Positions 43,191-53,101 of a stretch of DNA of 64,000 nucleotides are shown one piece after another; position 1 is the stretch's first letter, and the number at the start of each line of letters is the position of its first letter. This DNA is from Ruegeria halocynthiae. Its GTDB lineage: Bacteria > Pseudomonadota > Alphaproteobacteria > Rhodobacterales > Rhodobacteraceae. The notes below the pieces were generated by a model. That model was not told the origin of the DNA, did not search any database, and was given only the letters and a program-made list of their open reading frames with translations. The position numbers and the translations under genes were made by a program. The stretch lies in contig NZ_FNNP01000001.1 in the NCBI RefSeq assembly GCF_900106805.1, positions 868,001 to 932,000 of the forward strand. Direction: 5' to 3'.

Positions 43191-44099
43191 TCAGGCCGGC
43201 TCGAGATCAGCCCTGGCCTGATCGAGAAGGCGTTTCGCCTCAGACCCTTGCAACTTTTGGATGTCGTCTTGGTACTTCAGTATGGCGCCCAGCGTATCGC
43301 CAATCACCTCGGGGCTGAGGTTGATGACATCCAGCGCCAGCAGGCATTTGGCCCAATCGATAGTCTCTGCCACACCAGGTTTCTTGAACAGGTCTTCCGT
43401 GCGCAGGCGCTGCACGAAGGCAACCACCTCGCGGCTCAGCGCTTCGGCCGCTTCGGGCGCGCGTGCGTGCAGGATTTCGATCTCACGGGCAAAATCAGGG
43501 TAATCAACCCAATGATAGAGGCAGCGGCGTTTTAGTGCGTCGTGTACTTCGCGGGTTCGGTTCGATGTAACAATCACAATGGGCGGTTCGGGTGCTTTGA
43601 TGGTCCCAAGTTCGGGGATGGTGACCTGAAAGTCGCTAAGCGCTTCCAGCAGAAACGCCTCAAATGGCTCATCGGTGCGATCGAGCTCATCAATCAGCAG
43701 AACCGGAGCGCCATTTGCATCCGGGCGCATGGCTTGCAGCAACGGGCGTTCGATCAGATAGTCATCCGAGAACAGTTCGGTCTGCAATGCATCCCGATTA
43801 GCGCCACCCGATGCCTCGGCGGTGCGGATCGCCACCATTTGGGCGGGAAAGTTCCATTCGTATACGGCCGAGGACGCATCTAGGCCTTCGTAGCATTGCA
43901 GGCGGATCAAGCGCCGACCCAATCCTGAGGCCAGAGCCTTGGCAATCTCGGTCTTGCCCACACCCGCCTCACCTTCCAGAAACAACGGACGTCCGAGTTT
44001 GAGGGACAGAAACACGACCGTGGCCAAGGCCCGGCCGCAGACATAGCCTTGCGCGGTCAGAAGCTGCTGCACGGCATCGATAGAGCTTGGCTGTGTCAT
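43191..44099 (-). CDS. coxD: CoxD/MoxR-type AAA+ ATPase
   Basis: A 302-residue MoxR AAA+ ATPase with Walker A LEGEAGVGKTEIAKAL, Walker B APVLLIDELDRTDEP and sensor 1 VIVTSNRTREV. It is the chaperone-like partner of CoxE in assembly of CO dehydrogenase; CoxD is tied to the [CuSMoO2] site in form I systems. Here it serves a form II enzyme. A good AGAGGA site lies before the ATG. It heads the coxDE unit. Confidence 0.95.
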   Translation of the reverse strand: MTQPSSIDAVQQLLTAQGYVCGRALATVVFLSLKLGRPLFLEGEAGVGKTEIAKALASGLGRRLIRLQCYEGLDASSAVYEWNFPAQMVAIRTAEASGGANRDALQTELFSDDYLIERPLLQAMRPDANGAPVLLIDELDRTDEPFEAFLLEALSDFQVTIPELGTIKAPEPPIVIVTSNRTREVHDALKRRCLYHWVDYPDFAREIEILHARAPEAAEALSREVVAFVQRLRTEDLFKKPGVAETIDWAKCLLALDVINLSPEVIGDTLGAILKYQDDIQKLQGSEAKRLLDQARADLEPA

Positions 44100-44235
44100 G
44101 AAGTCCTCTTTTTCGTTCGGCCTAAGAGGTCACGGCAGCACGCGCGCGTCAAGACCGGGGCCTTTGAGGGATCTACGGCCATCTACTCGGATGACAAGGC
44201 TTTTCCCTTGATACCGGCTGTGCTAGCCGAGGGTC

Positions 44236-45273
44236 ATGACCGATATGCTGACGATCCGCCGCCCCGATGACTGGCATCTGCATTTGCGCGATGGCGCAAT
44301 GTTGCAAGCCGTTCTCCCTGAAACCGCGCGCCATTTTGCCCGTGCAATAATCATGCCCAATCTCGTGCCTCCAGTTGTGGCGAGCGATCAAGCCGCGGCT
44401 TATCGGGATCGTATCCTGGCAGCACTGCCGGACGATATGAAGTTCGAGCCTTTGATGACGCTCTATCTAACCGAGAACACAGACCCCGCCGATGTGGCCG
44501 TCGCCCATGCCAGCGGTCTGGTCAAAGCGGTCAAGCTCTATCCGGCCGGGGCGACGACCAATTCCGCGTCGGGTGTGCGCGACTTTGACAAGGTACGGCC
44601 TGTTCTGGAAAAAATGGCCGAAATCGGCCTGCCGCTGTGTGTGCATGGTGAAGTCACGGATGCTGACATCGATATCTTCGATCGTGAGGCCGTATTTATC
44701 GACCGCGTTCTCGATCCGATCCGCAAGGCGACTTCGGGGCTGCGTGTGGTGATGGAGCACATTACGACGTCAAACGGCGTGGAATACGTGAAGTCGAACG
44801 AAAAGGATCTGGGCGCGACCATTACGACGCACCACCTGATCATCAATCGCAACCATATCTTGGTTGGCGGCATCAAACCGCACTACTATTGCCTTCCAGT
44901 CGCCAAGCGTGAAGAGCATCGGCTGGCGCTTCTGACTGCAGCGACGTCGGGTGACGCGCGCTTTTTCCTTGGTACAGACAGCGCGCCGCACACGGATGCG
45001 AACAAAGAAATGGCCTGTGGCTGTGCCGGGTGTTTCACTGCAACCAACACGATGTCACTGTTGGCCGAAATGTTTGAGCGCGCAGATGCATTGGGCAAGC
45101 TGGAGGCATTTACCTCGCTCAACGGCCCCGCATTTTATCGCTTGCCGGTGAATGAAGACACCATCACGCTGACCAAAGTCGATGAGGTCATCTATCCCAC
45201 CAAAATCGAAAGCGGTGACGGTCCTGTCACAGTATTCGACCCCGGCTTCCCACTGCACTGGCGAGTTGCTTAG
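44236..45273 (+). CDS. pyrC: Dihydroorotase (class II, PyrC)
   Basis: A 345-residue zinc amidohydrolase that closes carbamoyl aspartate to dihydroorotate in pyrimidine synthesis. The metal ligands are the HLHLRDG pair (W-HLHLRD), the bridging lysine ([15 protein letters not shown]), and histidines in CVHGEV and TTHHL; the aspartate is in [10 protein letters not shown]. The length and motifs are of the E. coli type. An alternative ATG is at 44245. It is convergent with the MmgE/PrpD gene, whose stop overlaps its own by four bases. Confidence 0.96.
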   Translation: MTDMLTIRRPDDWHLHLRDGAMLQAVLPETARHFARAIIMPNLVPPVVASDQAAAYRDRILAALPDDMKFEPLMTLYLTENTDPADVAVAHASGLVKAVKLYPAGATTNSASGVRDFDKVRPVLEKMAEIGLPLCVHGEVTDADIDIFDREAVFIDRVLDPIRKATSGLRVVMEHITTSNGVEYVKSNEKDLGATITTHHLIINRNHILVGGIKPHYYCLPVAKREEHRLALLTAATSGDARFFLGTDSAPHTDANKEMACGCAGCFTATNTMSLLAEMFERADALGKLEAFTSLNGPAFYRLPVNEDTITLTKVDEVIYPTKIESGDGPVTVFDPGFPLHWRVA

Positions 45274-46565
45274 TCAGCTAGCCTTTCAGCAAAATCCGCT
45301 GCGCGCCCGCCGGTGCGCAGCATCGACCAAACGGCGTCTGCCTCATCCCCTCCAATAAGTTTTGAGGCTTTATCCCTGACCCGATCTTCACGATCTGAAA
45401 GTGACTTAGGGGCCAGCAGATCATGGGTGGCTTCGCGGTGCGCGCCATCACGGCGCAAGAGCGATAGACGGGCTTGCGTCTCAGACAGGCTGTCATCGGC
45501 CTCGACCGTGATCCGGTCTCGCAAGGACTGCAACCGTGGATCGGCGCAGATCTTGTCGGAATAACTCCCGGGCAACGCCGTATCGTATCCCATGGCCTGC
45601 ATTGCGATCACCGTGCGATACGAGAATTTTGCTCCTAATCCGCTGGTTGGCTGCAATTGATTGCAGACACTCATCCAGCGGGGATGAGTCTTGACCTTGA
45701 TCTCGGCGACTTCCGGCTCAGCGATATCGAGATCAAGTGCGGCTTCAAGCGCAGCGTGCAGGCCGTGGCAACAGGCGTGAAACTTGTGGCTGACATTTTC
45801 AAACAACCATTCATCCCCCAGCCCATTCAGCGCGCTGGAGCTGTCGCCTGCCCCCAGATGCGTCGCCCCAAACCCAAACGAGCCCTCCAGAGCATCAGCG
45901 CCGGGTTGAAACCCGTTGCGGACCAACTGAGCGGCCTCAACTCCGTTTGAGGCCGCAAGCCCTGCATTATACGGCTTACCCATGGTTCCGAACTGCGACT
46001 TCTGCCCAGACGCGCGAGTCGCAGTCAGACCCAACACGTCACGCATCTGCTTGGCATCAAGCGCCATAAGGCGCCCTGCGGCGGCGGCGGCCCCAAACGC
46101 GCCTGCGGTGGCGGTCTGGTGGAACCCGGCCTGATAATGATCACGACCCAGCCACAGGCCAATGCGGATCGACAGCTCCATCCCGACAAGCGCAGCTTCG
46201 AGCAAATCGACCAGCGGTCGATCTTCCCACGCTGCAAGTGCAAGGGCAGCAGGAAATACAGCAACCGACGGATGGCCGATATGGGCGAAATGCGTATCGT
46301 CATAGTCAAGCGCATGGGACACAGTGCCGTTCACCAGCGCCGCAGCGCGCAACGGGGCCGAGCCACCTCCAAACAGGCGGGTCTGCGCGGCACCGCTCTC
46401 GCCAATAACCATCTGGCGGATAATGCGGGATACCGGCTCATCTGTACCTGCCCGCCCCACAGCAAGCCAGTCCAAAGCGGAAAGAGAGGTCACGATACGG
46501 GCCTGGGCCGTGGTCGACACGGGGCCAACGGCAAATTCAGCAAGAGCAGATGTCAGATCGGTCAT
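45270..46565 (-). CDS. MmgE/PrpD-family protein
   Basis: A 431-residue protein of the MmgE/PrpD fold (2-methylcitrate dehydratase, iminodisuccinate epimerase, aconitate decarboxylase relatives). Motifs are [35 protein letters not shown] near residues 78-115 and the C-terminal [16 protein letters not shown] region. No 2-methylcitrate synthase (prpC) or prpB is adjacent, so a propionate-cycle role is not supported. The substrate is open. The start lies 38 bases before the COQ10 gene's stop. Confidence 0.87.
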   Translation of the reverse strand: MTDLTSALAEFAVGPVSTTAQARIVTSLSALDWLAVGRAGTDEPVSRIIRQMVIGESGAAQTRLFGGGSAPLRAAALVNGTVSHALDYDDTHFAHIGHPSVAVFPAALALAAWEDRPLVDLLEAALVGMELSIRIGLWLGRDHYQAGFHQTATAGAFGAAAAAGRLMALDAKQMRDVLGLTATRASGQKSQFGTMGKPYNAGLAASNGVEAAQLVRNGFQPGADALEGSFGFGATHLGAGDSSSALNGLGDEWLFENVSHKFHACCHGLHAALEAALDLDIAEPEVAEIKVKTHPRWMSVCNQLQPTSGLGAKFSYRTVIAMQAMGYDTALPGSYSDKICADPRLQSLRDRITVEADDSLSETQARLSLLRRDGAHREATHDLLAPKSLSDREDRVRDKASKLIGGDEADAVWSMLRTGGRAADFAERLAD

Positions 46566-46603
46566 GTGGCGCAGTCTAGCGCGCGCGCCCCGGGCGTAAA
46601 GCC

Positions 46604-47047
46604 TCAGCCGTAAAGGACCGCGGCACGCTGTTCGAACGCACGCACGATGCGGTGCATGGCTTCGTTGAACACAACACCAATGATCCCCTGCAGAATCGCG
46701 TTCTTGAACTCGAAATCAACATGAAACGAAACATTGCAGCCCTCATCCGTGTCTTCGAACTGCCAATCCGAACGCATGTATTTGAAGGGGCCGTCCAGAT
46801 ATTCGGTATCAATCCGTTTTTGCGCATCAAACAACGTGACGCGACTGCCAAAGCGTTCGCGGAACACTTTGAATGAAATCACCAGATCTGCCTCCATCAC
46901 CTTGCCATCGCCAGCAGCATAGGTCCGGCGGATGCGGGACGCGGCACACCAGGGCAGAAACTCAGGGTAGTTTGCGACATCCGCGACCAGATCATACATC
47001 TGCTGAGCGGAGTAAGGCAGTGGGCGGGTCTCGGAATGGGTTGGCAT
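46604..47047 (-). CDS. COQ10/RatA-like START-domain protein
   Basis: A 147-residue polyketide-cyclase/START-like protein: PYSAQQMYDLVADVANYPEFLPWCAASRI and FDAQKRIDTEYLDGPFKYMRSDWQF, then VSFHVDFEFKNAILQGIIGVVFNEAMHRIVRAFEQRA. Members bind ubiquinone (Coq10) or are named RatA; the ubiquinone-carrier role fits better here as no toxin-antitoxin partner is present. It may share a transcript with the MmgE gene downstream. It is divergent from hpt, 72 bp away. Confidence 0.9.
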   Translation of the reverse strand: MPTHSETRPLPYSAQQMYDLVADVANYPEFLPWCAASRIRRTYAAGDGKVMEADLVISFKVFRERFGSRVTLFDAQKRIDTEYLDGPFKYMRSDWQFEDTDEGCNVSFHVDFEFKNAILQGIIGVVFNEAMHRIVRAFEQRAAVLYG

Positions 47048-47119
47048 GATATCCGGGATTAATTGGTGACAATGGCGCGTGATTTCGTATGTTGCGCGCC
47101 AAAGATCAAGGGGGCAGCG

Positions 47120-47671
47120 ATGAGCCAGCGCGCATATGTGATAGATGAGATGATCTCGGCCAAGGCAATTGCGGCCCGGATCGAAGAACTTTGCCGGGAA
47201 ATCACGGCCGAGTATGGCGGAACCGACAAGCTCGTCGTCGTGGGGCTGCTGCGGGGCAGTTTCGTCTTCATCGCCGATCTGGTGCGCGAGTTAGACCTGC
47301 CCATCGAGGTCGACTTTCTAGAAGCATCGTCCTATGGGGACTCGATGGAAAGCAGCCGAGAAGTACGCATTCTCAAAGACTTGCGAGGCACAATTGAAGG
47401 GCGCGATGTGCTGGTGGTCGAAGACATCGTGGACACCGGTCATACGTTGAACCATGTCTCCAAGTTGCTTCGAACCCGTAAACCTCATCGGTTGAAATCC
47501 ATTGCGCTGCTCGACAAGCCCAGCCGGCGCGAGGTCGATTTCCGCTCGGATTGGATCGGGTTTGAAATCCCTGATGAATTTGTTGTGGGTTATGGCATCG
47601 ACTACGCACAACGCAATCGCAACCTACCGTTCATTGGCAAGGTCCGGTTTGTCGAAGATCAGGACGGATGA
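47120..47671 (+). CDS. hpt: Hypoxanthine phosphoribosyltransferase
   Basis: A 183-residue purine salvage enzyme turning hypoxanthine (and guanine) plus PRPP into IMP (GMP). The PRPP motif is [17 protein letters not shown]. Other core parts are [21 protein letters not shown] (PPi loop) and the purine-binding [18 protein letters not shown]. The ATG at 47120 ([12 protein letters not shown]) is preceded by GGGGG; the open frame upstream to 47063 is unlike the family. It is coupled by ATGA with a small membrane protein. Confidence 0.95.
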   Translation: MSQRAYVIDEMISAKAIAARIEELCREITAEYGGTDKLVVVGLLRGSFVFIADLVRELDLPIEVDFLEASSYGDSMESSREVRILKDLRGTIEGRDVLVVEDIVDTGHTLNHVSKLLRTRKPHRLKSIALLDKPSRREVDFRSDWIGFEIPDEFVVGYGIDYAQRNRNLPFIGKVRFVEDQDG

Positions 47672-47841
47672 ACCTACGCCACTTTCTTCGCATGTCTCAA
47701 TGGGGACGGAACCCTCCGTCAGAGCGGCGCGTGAAATTGGTTTTCGGTGCAATCCTCGTCTGTCTGGCGATTGCGGGTATTGAGTACATGGGAGCGTGGC
47801 CCGACTGGGCGGAAAGCCAGCCCAGAAAGCTTAAGCCATGA
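47668..47841 (+). CDS. 57-residue single-pass membrane protein
   Basis: A short gene whose ATG overlaps the hpt stop (ATGA) and whose TGA overlaps the convergent M20 gene by 11 bases. The protein has a basic N-terminus ([16 protein letters not shown]), one hydrophobic helix ([19 protein letters not shown]) and a short tail ([14 protein letters not shown]). It resembles small conserved membrane proteins I associate with roseobacters, but the family is not named. It is probably in the inner membrane. Confidence 0.65.
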   Translation: MNLRHFLRMSQWGRNPPSERRVKLVFGAILVCLAIAGIEYMGAWPDWAESQPRKLKP

Positions 47842-48976
47842 GCGTTTGTTCGATGGCTGCCAGAAAGATGTCGGTCCCGATTGGGATCAGCGCGTCGGGG
47901 AAATCGTAATCTGGATTGTGTAATTGCGGGTGATCCCGCCCTGCGCCCAGCCAGAACATCGCGGTCTTAGCATCTTTGCCGAATTGCCCAAAATCTTCCG
48001 AGAACCGTTGCGGGGTCGGCACAAGCTTGCATGGCACATCACGCAGGCGGCAAGCCTCTGACACGATCTGCACAGCATCATCCGAATTTGTGCAAGCCTC
48101 AAACACGTCATCATAGGTGATTTTGACACCCAATCCATGCGCTTGCGCATTTGCGGTAACAATCTGCTCAGCATCGCGGATCAGGCTGGTCATGCGCGTG
48201 TCCGAGACCGTGCGCAAAGTTACCCATATCTCGGCGATGCCGGGTGCGACGCCGAATGTGGCTTCGCCCAGCCGCGCGTGAGTTACCGTTGTCAGCGCAT
48301 AATCCGCATCCAGTACCCCGCCCTGCCCCAGAGCGGCCAAAGCGGGCATCAGCTCTGCCAGTGCTCCGGCTGGTGACAGCCCATCCTTAGGAGCCGCCGC
48401 ATGAGAGGTTTTGCCCGCCAACACAACCCGCATCCCACGCGATGCGCAATTAGCCGGACCCGAACACAGCTCTACCGCCCCCAGTTCCAGCCCCGGCAGG
48501 TTATGCAAAGAAAACATATAGTCGGGCGAAATGTCTGAAAACTTGGGGTCGGCGCGATAGGCGATCGCGCCCTGTCCGGTTTCTTCGGCGGGCTGAAAGA
48601 TCAAAACGACCCGCCCCATAGTCGGGCGATTATCCCCAAGCACAAAGGCAACACCCAGCACCATCGCCATATGGCCATCATGGCCGCACAGGTGACCCTT
48701 GCCAGGATATTGAGACGCGTATCTGGCACTTGAGATTTCCTGAATCGGCAAGCCGTCCAGTTCACAGCGGATACCAATAGTCGGTCCGGGACGTCCGCTG
48801 TCATAGATCGCCGCGACTCCATGACCACCAATGCCCGTCAGCACCGCGTCTGGCCCACAAGCCTGCAAGAGGTTGGATATGCTCGCAGCGGTTCCGCGTT
48901 CTTCTCCTGAAACCTCAGGCACCTGATGCAACTCATGGCGCTTTTCGGTCAGCCAGGATTGAAGCTCGGGTTTCAC
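47831..48976 (-). CDS. M20-family amidohydrolase
   Basis: A 381-residue peptidase M20D/amidohydrolase of the hippurate hydrolase/HipO type. Metal-site motifs are [15 protein letters not shown], with cysteine and histidine ligands, and the [10 protein letters not shown] catalytic glutamate pair; [11 protein letters not shown] belongs to the dimer domain and HNPDYDFPD holds a later histidine. It starts with GTG at 48976, overlapping the lipA stop (GTGA). The substrate is an N-acyl amino acid or similar. It is translated with lipA. Confidence 0.92.
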   Translation of the reverse strand: MKPELQSWLTEKRHELHQVPEVSGEERGTAASISNLLQACGPDAVLTGIGGHGVAAIYDSGRPGPTIGIRCELDGLPIQEISSARYASQYPGKGHLCGHDGHMAMVLGVAFVLGDNRPTMGRVVLIFQPAEETGQGAIAYRADPKFSDISPDYMFSLHNLPGLELGAVELCSGPANCASRGMRVVLAGKTSHAAAPKDGLSPAGALAELMPALAALGQGGVLDADYALTTVTHARLGEATFGVAPGIAEIWVTLRTVSDTRMTSLIRDAEQIVTANAQAHGLGVKITYDDVFEACTNSDDAVQIVSEACRLRDVPCKLVPTPQRFSEDFGQFGKDAKTAMFWLGAGRDHPQLHNPDYDFPDALIPIGTDIFLAAIEQTLMA

Positions 48977-49923
48977 CCCTCACCCAACTTCTTTTGCCGG
49001 GCATCGCGTAGGCGGGCAAAGTCATCACCCGCATGGTACGATGATCGCGTCAATGGTGTTGCTGAAACCATAAGAAAGCCTTTGCCAAAGGCGGCTTTTT
49101 CGTAGGCTGCGAACTCTTCCGGTGTGACGAAACGATCAATGCCATGGTGCTTGGGCGTCGGCTGCAGATACTGGCCGATGGTCAGAAAATCGATATCAGC
49201 GGCGCGCATGTCATCCATGATCTGGCGAACCTGCTGTTCGTCCTCTCCTAACCCGACCATGATGCCGGATTTGGTGAAGATCGACGGATCCATTTCTTTG
49301 ACCCGCTGCAGCAGACGTAGCGAATGAAAGTACCGCGCACCGGGACGGACCTGCGGATAAAGGCCGGGCACCGTTTCCAGATTGTGATTGAACACATCCG
49401 GCTTGGCTTCGACAACGACCTCAAGCACCGAAGGGTCGCATTTTAGAAAATCCGGCGTCAGAATCTCGATCGTTGTCTTGGGCGACCGGTGGCGTACCGC
49501 GCGGATGGTCTGCGCAAAATGTTCAGCCCCGCCATCCAAAAGATCATCTCGATCGACTGAAGTGATGACCACATGATTCAGGCCCAGTTTGTGCACAGCG
49601 TGGGCCACACGCCCCGGCTCGAATGCGTCCAGCGTGTCAGGCTTACCGGTCGCGATGTTACAGAAGGTGCACCCGCGCGTACAGATTTCACCCATGATCA
49701 TCATGGTCGCGTGACCCTGACTCCAGCACTCACCTACGTTGGGGCATCCGGCCTCTTCGCAGACAGTGACCAGATTGTTGTCACGCATGATTTTGTGAGT
49801 CTCGGCATATCCCGCGCCACCCGGCGCCTTTACGCGAATCCACTTGGGCTTGCGCGGCGCTGCATTGTCAGGTCGATGCGCCTTTTCGGGGTGTCTTTGT
49901 TCGGGTATTTTCAGATCACGCAC
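48973..49923 (-). CDS. lipA: Lipoyl synthase
   Basis: A radical SAM enzyme that inserts sulfur into octanoyl-protein to form lipoyl groups. The radical SAM cysteines are in [11 protein letters not shown]; the auxiliary cluster cysteines are in [14 protein letters not shown], and the C-terminal RSSY motif is present. The frame allows starts at 49968, 49941 (MSGKPTV) and GTG 49923 ([19 protein letters not shown]). The last matches the family N-terminus as I recall it in roseobacters and has AGGA upstream, so it is chosen with caution. It is coupled with the M20 gene. Confidence 0.93.
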   Translation of the reverse strand: MRDLKIPEQRHPEKAHRPDNAAPRKPKWIRVKAPGGAGYAETHKIMRDNNLVTVCEEAGCPNVGECWSQGHATMMIMGEICTRGCTFCNIATGKPDTLDAFEPGRVAHAVHKLGLNHVVITSVDRDDLLDGGAEHFAQTIRAVRHRSPKTTIEILTPDFLKCDPSVLEVVVEAKPDVFNHNLETVPGLYPQVRPGARYFHSLRLLQRVKEMDPSIFTKSGIMVGLGEDEQQVRQIMDDMRAADIDFLTIGQYLQPTPKHHGIDRFVTPEEFAAYEKAAFGKGFLMVSATPLTRSSYHAGDDFARLRDARQKKLGEG

Positions 49924-49997
49924 GGTTGGCTTTCCTGACATTGGGTCAATTTGCTTCGCGTTTAACATAAACCGACTTCACTGGTTACGCCAGCGGC

Positions 49998-50012
49998 GCA
50001 TAGCCGCTATGC
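49998..50012. repeat. Palindrome upstream of the peroxiredoxin gene
   Basis: GCATAG and CTATGC flank CCG. It lies in the lipA-peroxiredoxin gap, 170 bases before the peroxiredoxin start. It could be a regulator site. It does not match the OxyR consensus spacing closely. Confidence 0.4.
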
Positions 50013-50181
50013 AGTGAACCTGTGCGCGCGCAGAAAAGTTCATAATGACTTATTTTTACATAATACTTTCAATGTGATTACACTGAAAAGGTTATTGTGC
50101 GCCCGCAGCATATCTATTCTTGATGCAGACTTAGAATCGTTTTAATCCTGACACTAAACACATGTGAATCACAGGAATTTG

Positions 50182-50733
50182 ATGATGAAAACCGGTGCGA
50201 AACTGCCTGAAGTAACCTTCCACACCCGTGTCCGCGATGAGGCAATCGAAGGCCCCAATCCGTTCCGCTGGGAAGACAAGACGACTGCCGACTACTTTGC
50301 TGGCAAGCGCGTCATTTTGTTCTCGCTGCCCGGTGCGTTTACTCCGACCTGCTCGACCTATCAGCTGCCCGGATTTGAGAACGGCCATGCCGATTTCGTG
50401 GCCAAAGGCATCGACGCGATTTATTGCATGTCTGTCAATGACAGCTTTGTCATGAACAAGTGGGCCACGGATCAGGGTCTGGAAAAAGTCAAAGTCATTC
50501 CCGATGGCTCGGGTGAGTTCACCCGTAAAATGGGTATGCTGGTCGACAAGGACAATCTGGGCTTTGGAATGCGCTCGTGGCGCTATGCAGCCATCGTCGA
50601 CGACGGAGTGGTCGAAGCATGGTTCGAAGAGCCCGGCCTGATGGATAACTGCCCCGAAGATCCCTATGGTGTATCGTCGCCGGAAAACCTGATCAAGTAT
50701 CTGGACAAGGCCCGCGAACCCGCGCTGGCTTAA
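50182..50733 (+). CDS. Peroxiredoxin (Prx5/AhpE-like, 1-Cys family)
   Basis: A 183-residue thiol peroxidase. The peroxidatic cysteine is in PGAFTPTCSTYQLPGF, with arginine later in the conserved patch. The C-terminal half contains MRSWRYAAIVDDGVVEAWFEEPG. The Prx5-type enzymes are resolved by glutaredoxin or thioredoxin. Two adjacent ATGs (50182, 50185) follow AGGAA; GTG at 50164 is less likely. It is convergent with oxyR across a shared terminator, suggesting peroxide control. Confidence 0.94.
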   Translation: MMKTGAKLPEVTFHTRVRDEAIEGPNPFRWEDKTTADYFAGKRVILFSLPGAFTPTCSTYQLPGFENGHADFVAKGIDAIYCMSVNDSFVMNKWATDQGLEKVKVIPDGSGEFTRKMGMLVDKDNLGFGMRSWRYAAIVDDGVVEAWFEEPGLMDNCPEDPYGVSSPENLIKYLDKAREPALA

Positions 50734-50754
50734 TTTACTCTTCAAAATTGCTGC

Positions 50755-50784
50755 AAGGCCCGCCAATTCGGCGGGCCTTTTTCG
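50755..50784. terminator. Shared terminator of peroxiredoxin and oxyR
   Basis: Stem GGCCCGCC / GGCGGGCC with AATTC loop and TTTTT on the plus strand and A-rich on the other side; usable from both genes. Confidence 0.9.
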
Positions 50785-51708
50785 TCAGGAACGGGTTTTT
50801 GCCACGACCTCTTCTCCGACTTGCCGGATGACTTGGGCCAACCGATCAAACCACGCCTCGCCTCCGGTTGAAGTGCGGCGAACCAATCCAATCGTCCGTG
50901 CTGGCTGCGGTGCGCCAAAGCGCAGCAATTGAAGGCCGGGCACCGCATCCGTCTCGGCCTGCGCCGCCAGTTCGGGCATCAAGGTAAGTCCGAAGCCTTC
51001 TGCGACCAAACGCGACAGCGTGGCCAATGAAGAAGCCCCCATGTTGATGTGACCACTGGTGCGATCCTGTCCGCAGACGTCAAGCGCCTGATCGGTCAGG
51101 CAGTGCCCGTCTTCCAATAATATCAATTGTGCCGCTTTCAGGTCCAATGGCCGCAGCGCCTCGGGGCTGACGGTCAATCGGTTCAGCCGTGTCTGACTGC
51201 CTGCAAGCAGAAAGCGATCTTCGAACAATGGCTCTTCGTGGAAAGCGCCCCCACCCAATGGTAGCGCCAGAACCGCCGCATCGATCTCACCCGTGCGCAA
51301 CATGGCCAACAACCTCTCGGTCCGAGCCTCGCGAATCTGAACCCGTAGCGAAACATCTGCAGCACGCAACCCAGCCAGCACCCCTGGCAGCAGATAGGGT
51401 GCGACTGTTGGAATTATTCCGATCGACAGGGATCGGTGCCCGCCTGAATGGTCGCGTGCAAACCGATCCAACCGCTCTGCCACATTCAAAACCTGTTGGG
51501 CATACTCCAGTACATCCCGCCCAAGCGGTGTCAGCAAGATGTCACGGGCCTGCCGTTCGAACAGCGGCCCACCCATCGATTCTTCCAGCGCCTTGATCTG
51601 CACCGAAAGCGCTGGCTGCGAAACATGACATACCTGCGCGGCACGGCCGAAATTTCGCTGCTCGGCAACGGCCCGGAAATACTGCAGTTGTCGGAAAGTG
51701 AAGTTCAT
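50785..51708 (-). CDS. oxyR: Peroxide sensor OxyR
   Basis: A 307-residue LysR-type regulator. N-terminal HTH: RQLQYFRAVAEQRNFGRAAQVCHVSQPALSVQIKALEESMG. The redox switch is LLEDGHCLTDQALDVC with Cys203 and Cys212, spaced as the Cys199/Cys208 pair of E. coli OxyR, which form a disulphide on peroxide. The convergent peroxiredoxin gene fits. The length matches. It acts as a tetramer on promoters of catalase, Prx and related genes; target sites were not located. Confidence 0.94.
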   Translation of the reverse strand: MNFTFRQLQYFRAVAEQRNFGRAAQVCHVSQPALSVQIKALEESMGGPLFERQARDILLTPLGRDVLEYAQQVLNVAERLDRFARDHSGGHRSLSIGIIPTVAPYLLPGVLAGLRAADVSLRVQIREARTERLLAMLRTGEIDAAVLALPLGGGAFHEEPLFEDRFLLAGSQTRLNRLTVSPEALRPLDLKAAQLILLEDGHCLTDQALDVCGQDRTSGHINMGASSLATLSRLVAEGFGLTLMPELAAQAETDAVPGLQLLRFGAPQPARTIGLVRRTSTGGEAWFDRLAQVIRQVGEEVVAKTRS

Positions 51709-51768
51709 AATTTCTGATTATCACCTGCCTCCAGATCCGCAAGGCCAGCATATAGCTGTATTGGTCAT

Positions 51769-52860
51769 TCAACCAATCATGCGATCCCGCTCGGTCTGGT
51801 CATCGTAGTGGCGTTTCAGCCTTTGCAACGCGATCCGAAGTACGATCTTGCCCGAGCGCGCAGACCACCCCATGCGCTTTTCCGCCAGTTCAAGCCCCTC
51901 AAGATAGCAACAACAGCGCAACGCGACGTCGCTTAACCCGGGTCCCAGATCGGTCAACGCGCGCGCTACACGATCCCGCGCGCCAGATGCTCCGCACCCG
52001 ATATGAGCGTCCGAGACAAATTCCCCGCGTCCTCCACCAGTCAGGAAGCGATCCCAGTTCTGCGTGATCTGAGGCCCGATCTGTGCCAATTCGAAATCCT
52101 CGCGCAAACGCTCACCGGCACCTACGAGAGTTTCATCGAGAAATGGTTTGCCATCCCGGTCGCGGCGGCGTGCCAAGGCGACCAGCGGGCTTTCTACGGT
52201 GCTGTATCTGACCCTGGGTTGTTTCGCCAATCCAGCATTCGCAGGCTGAAACGAGGTCTGCGATTCTGCCATACCGAACTCATTCTGCGTACGCGCCCGG
52301 TTTTCTGCCTCGGCGATCAGATGACTCAGCGCCGATCTGCCCGAAGTCGATATCCGGTACCGCGAAATTCGACCGGGATTGTCGCAAGATATCCAATCGT
52401 TCAACGCCAGAGCTTGCGCGATGCGGCAATCAACGACTGCGGTTTTGGTTGTGCCACCTTCGCCGTTGTCCCGGACGACGACCGCCTTGTCCATATCCTC
52501 GGCCACAGCAAGAACCGCGCCGGATTCACACAAACGCCGCAGGATACGCAACGCCTCGCGCTCGAACTCATCGTCCTGATTTCCCGGCTGGGCAGTATCT
52601 GATGTCACAAGCATGAAAGCCGCTGGCTGCCGATCGGTTGTCGAGAAATGTGACTGGGCCAGTGATTGCAGCGCTGCATCGACCAGCGGGTCATCACGAC
52701 GCATCTCGACCCTGCGGATCTGCCGGAGGATGGTCGAGGCATGGCACCCCGCCGACCGTGCGATATCACGTATCGACCGCCCCGACTCTGTGTGGTCCAG
52801 ATACCGTTGTGCCCCTTCGGGAACCCATGCCGGAACTGTGAATGCCACGCTGCTTTCCAT
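51769..52860 (-). CDS. DUF6456-type helix-turn-helix protein
   Basis: A 363-residue protein I recognise as a roseobacter family with an N-terminal HTH-like stretch (SIRDIARSAGCHASTILRQIRRVEMRRDDPLVDAALQSL). Its C-terminal domain contains ESPLVALARRRDRDGKPFLDETLVGAGERLREDFELAQIGPQITQNWDRFLTG and then CCCYLEGLELAEKRMGWSARSGKIVLRIALQRLKRHY, which I recall as DUF6456. No catalytic motif is visible. Four cysteines sit together in the C-terminal helix. It is likely a DNA-binding regulator. A 241-base gap before the next plus-strand gene is A/T-rich. Confidence 0.82.
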   Translation of the reverse strand: MESSVAFTVPAWVPEGAQRYLDHTESGRSIRDIARSAGCHASTILRQIRRVEMRRDDPLVDAALQSLAQSHFSTTDRQPAAFMLVTSDTAQPGNQDDEFEREALRILRRLCESGAVLAVAEDMDKAVVVRDNGEGGTTKTAVVDCRIAQALALNDWISCDNPGRISRYRISTSGRSALSHLIAEAENRARTQNEFGMAESQTSFQPANAGLAKQPRVRYSTVESPLVALARRRDRDGKPFLDETLVGAGERLREDFELAQIGPQITQNWDRFLTGGGRGEFVSDAHIGCGASGARDRVARALTDLGPGLSDVALRCCCYLEGLELAEKRMGWSARSGKIVLRIALQRLKRHYDDQTERDRMIG

Positions 52861-53101
52861 ATGTCTTCGCCCTCGTCGTCGAAACAAACTGACAATTTCA
52901 GCCGTCGGATTCTTGGTTAACCAAATCTAACTAGAGTTGCTTTCGTTACTCGTTCGTTAATCACAGACGGCACAGAGCAGAATTGATTCAAAAAGATAAA
53001 CAGTGGTGAAACCATCGTTCGGGGTGAGCCGTAACAAGGCAACACCCGCTAGGGTTGTGTCACATTTCTGGCATTGGATTTGAAAGAGAAGGAAAGCCGC
53101 C

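Noticed and set aside
45270..46565. PrpD of a methylcitrate cycle
   Set aside because: No prpB or prpC genes are near, so only the family name MmgE/PrpD is supported.
46604..47047. RatA toxin of a toxin-antitoxin pair
   Set aside because: No RatB-like partner is adjacent, and the START-domain motifs fit COQ10-type ubiquinone-binding proteins.
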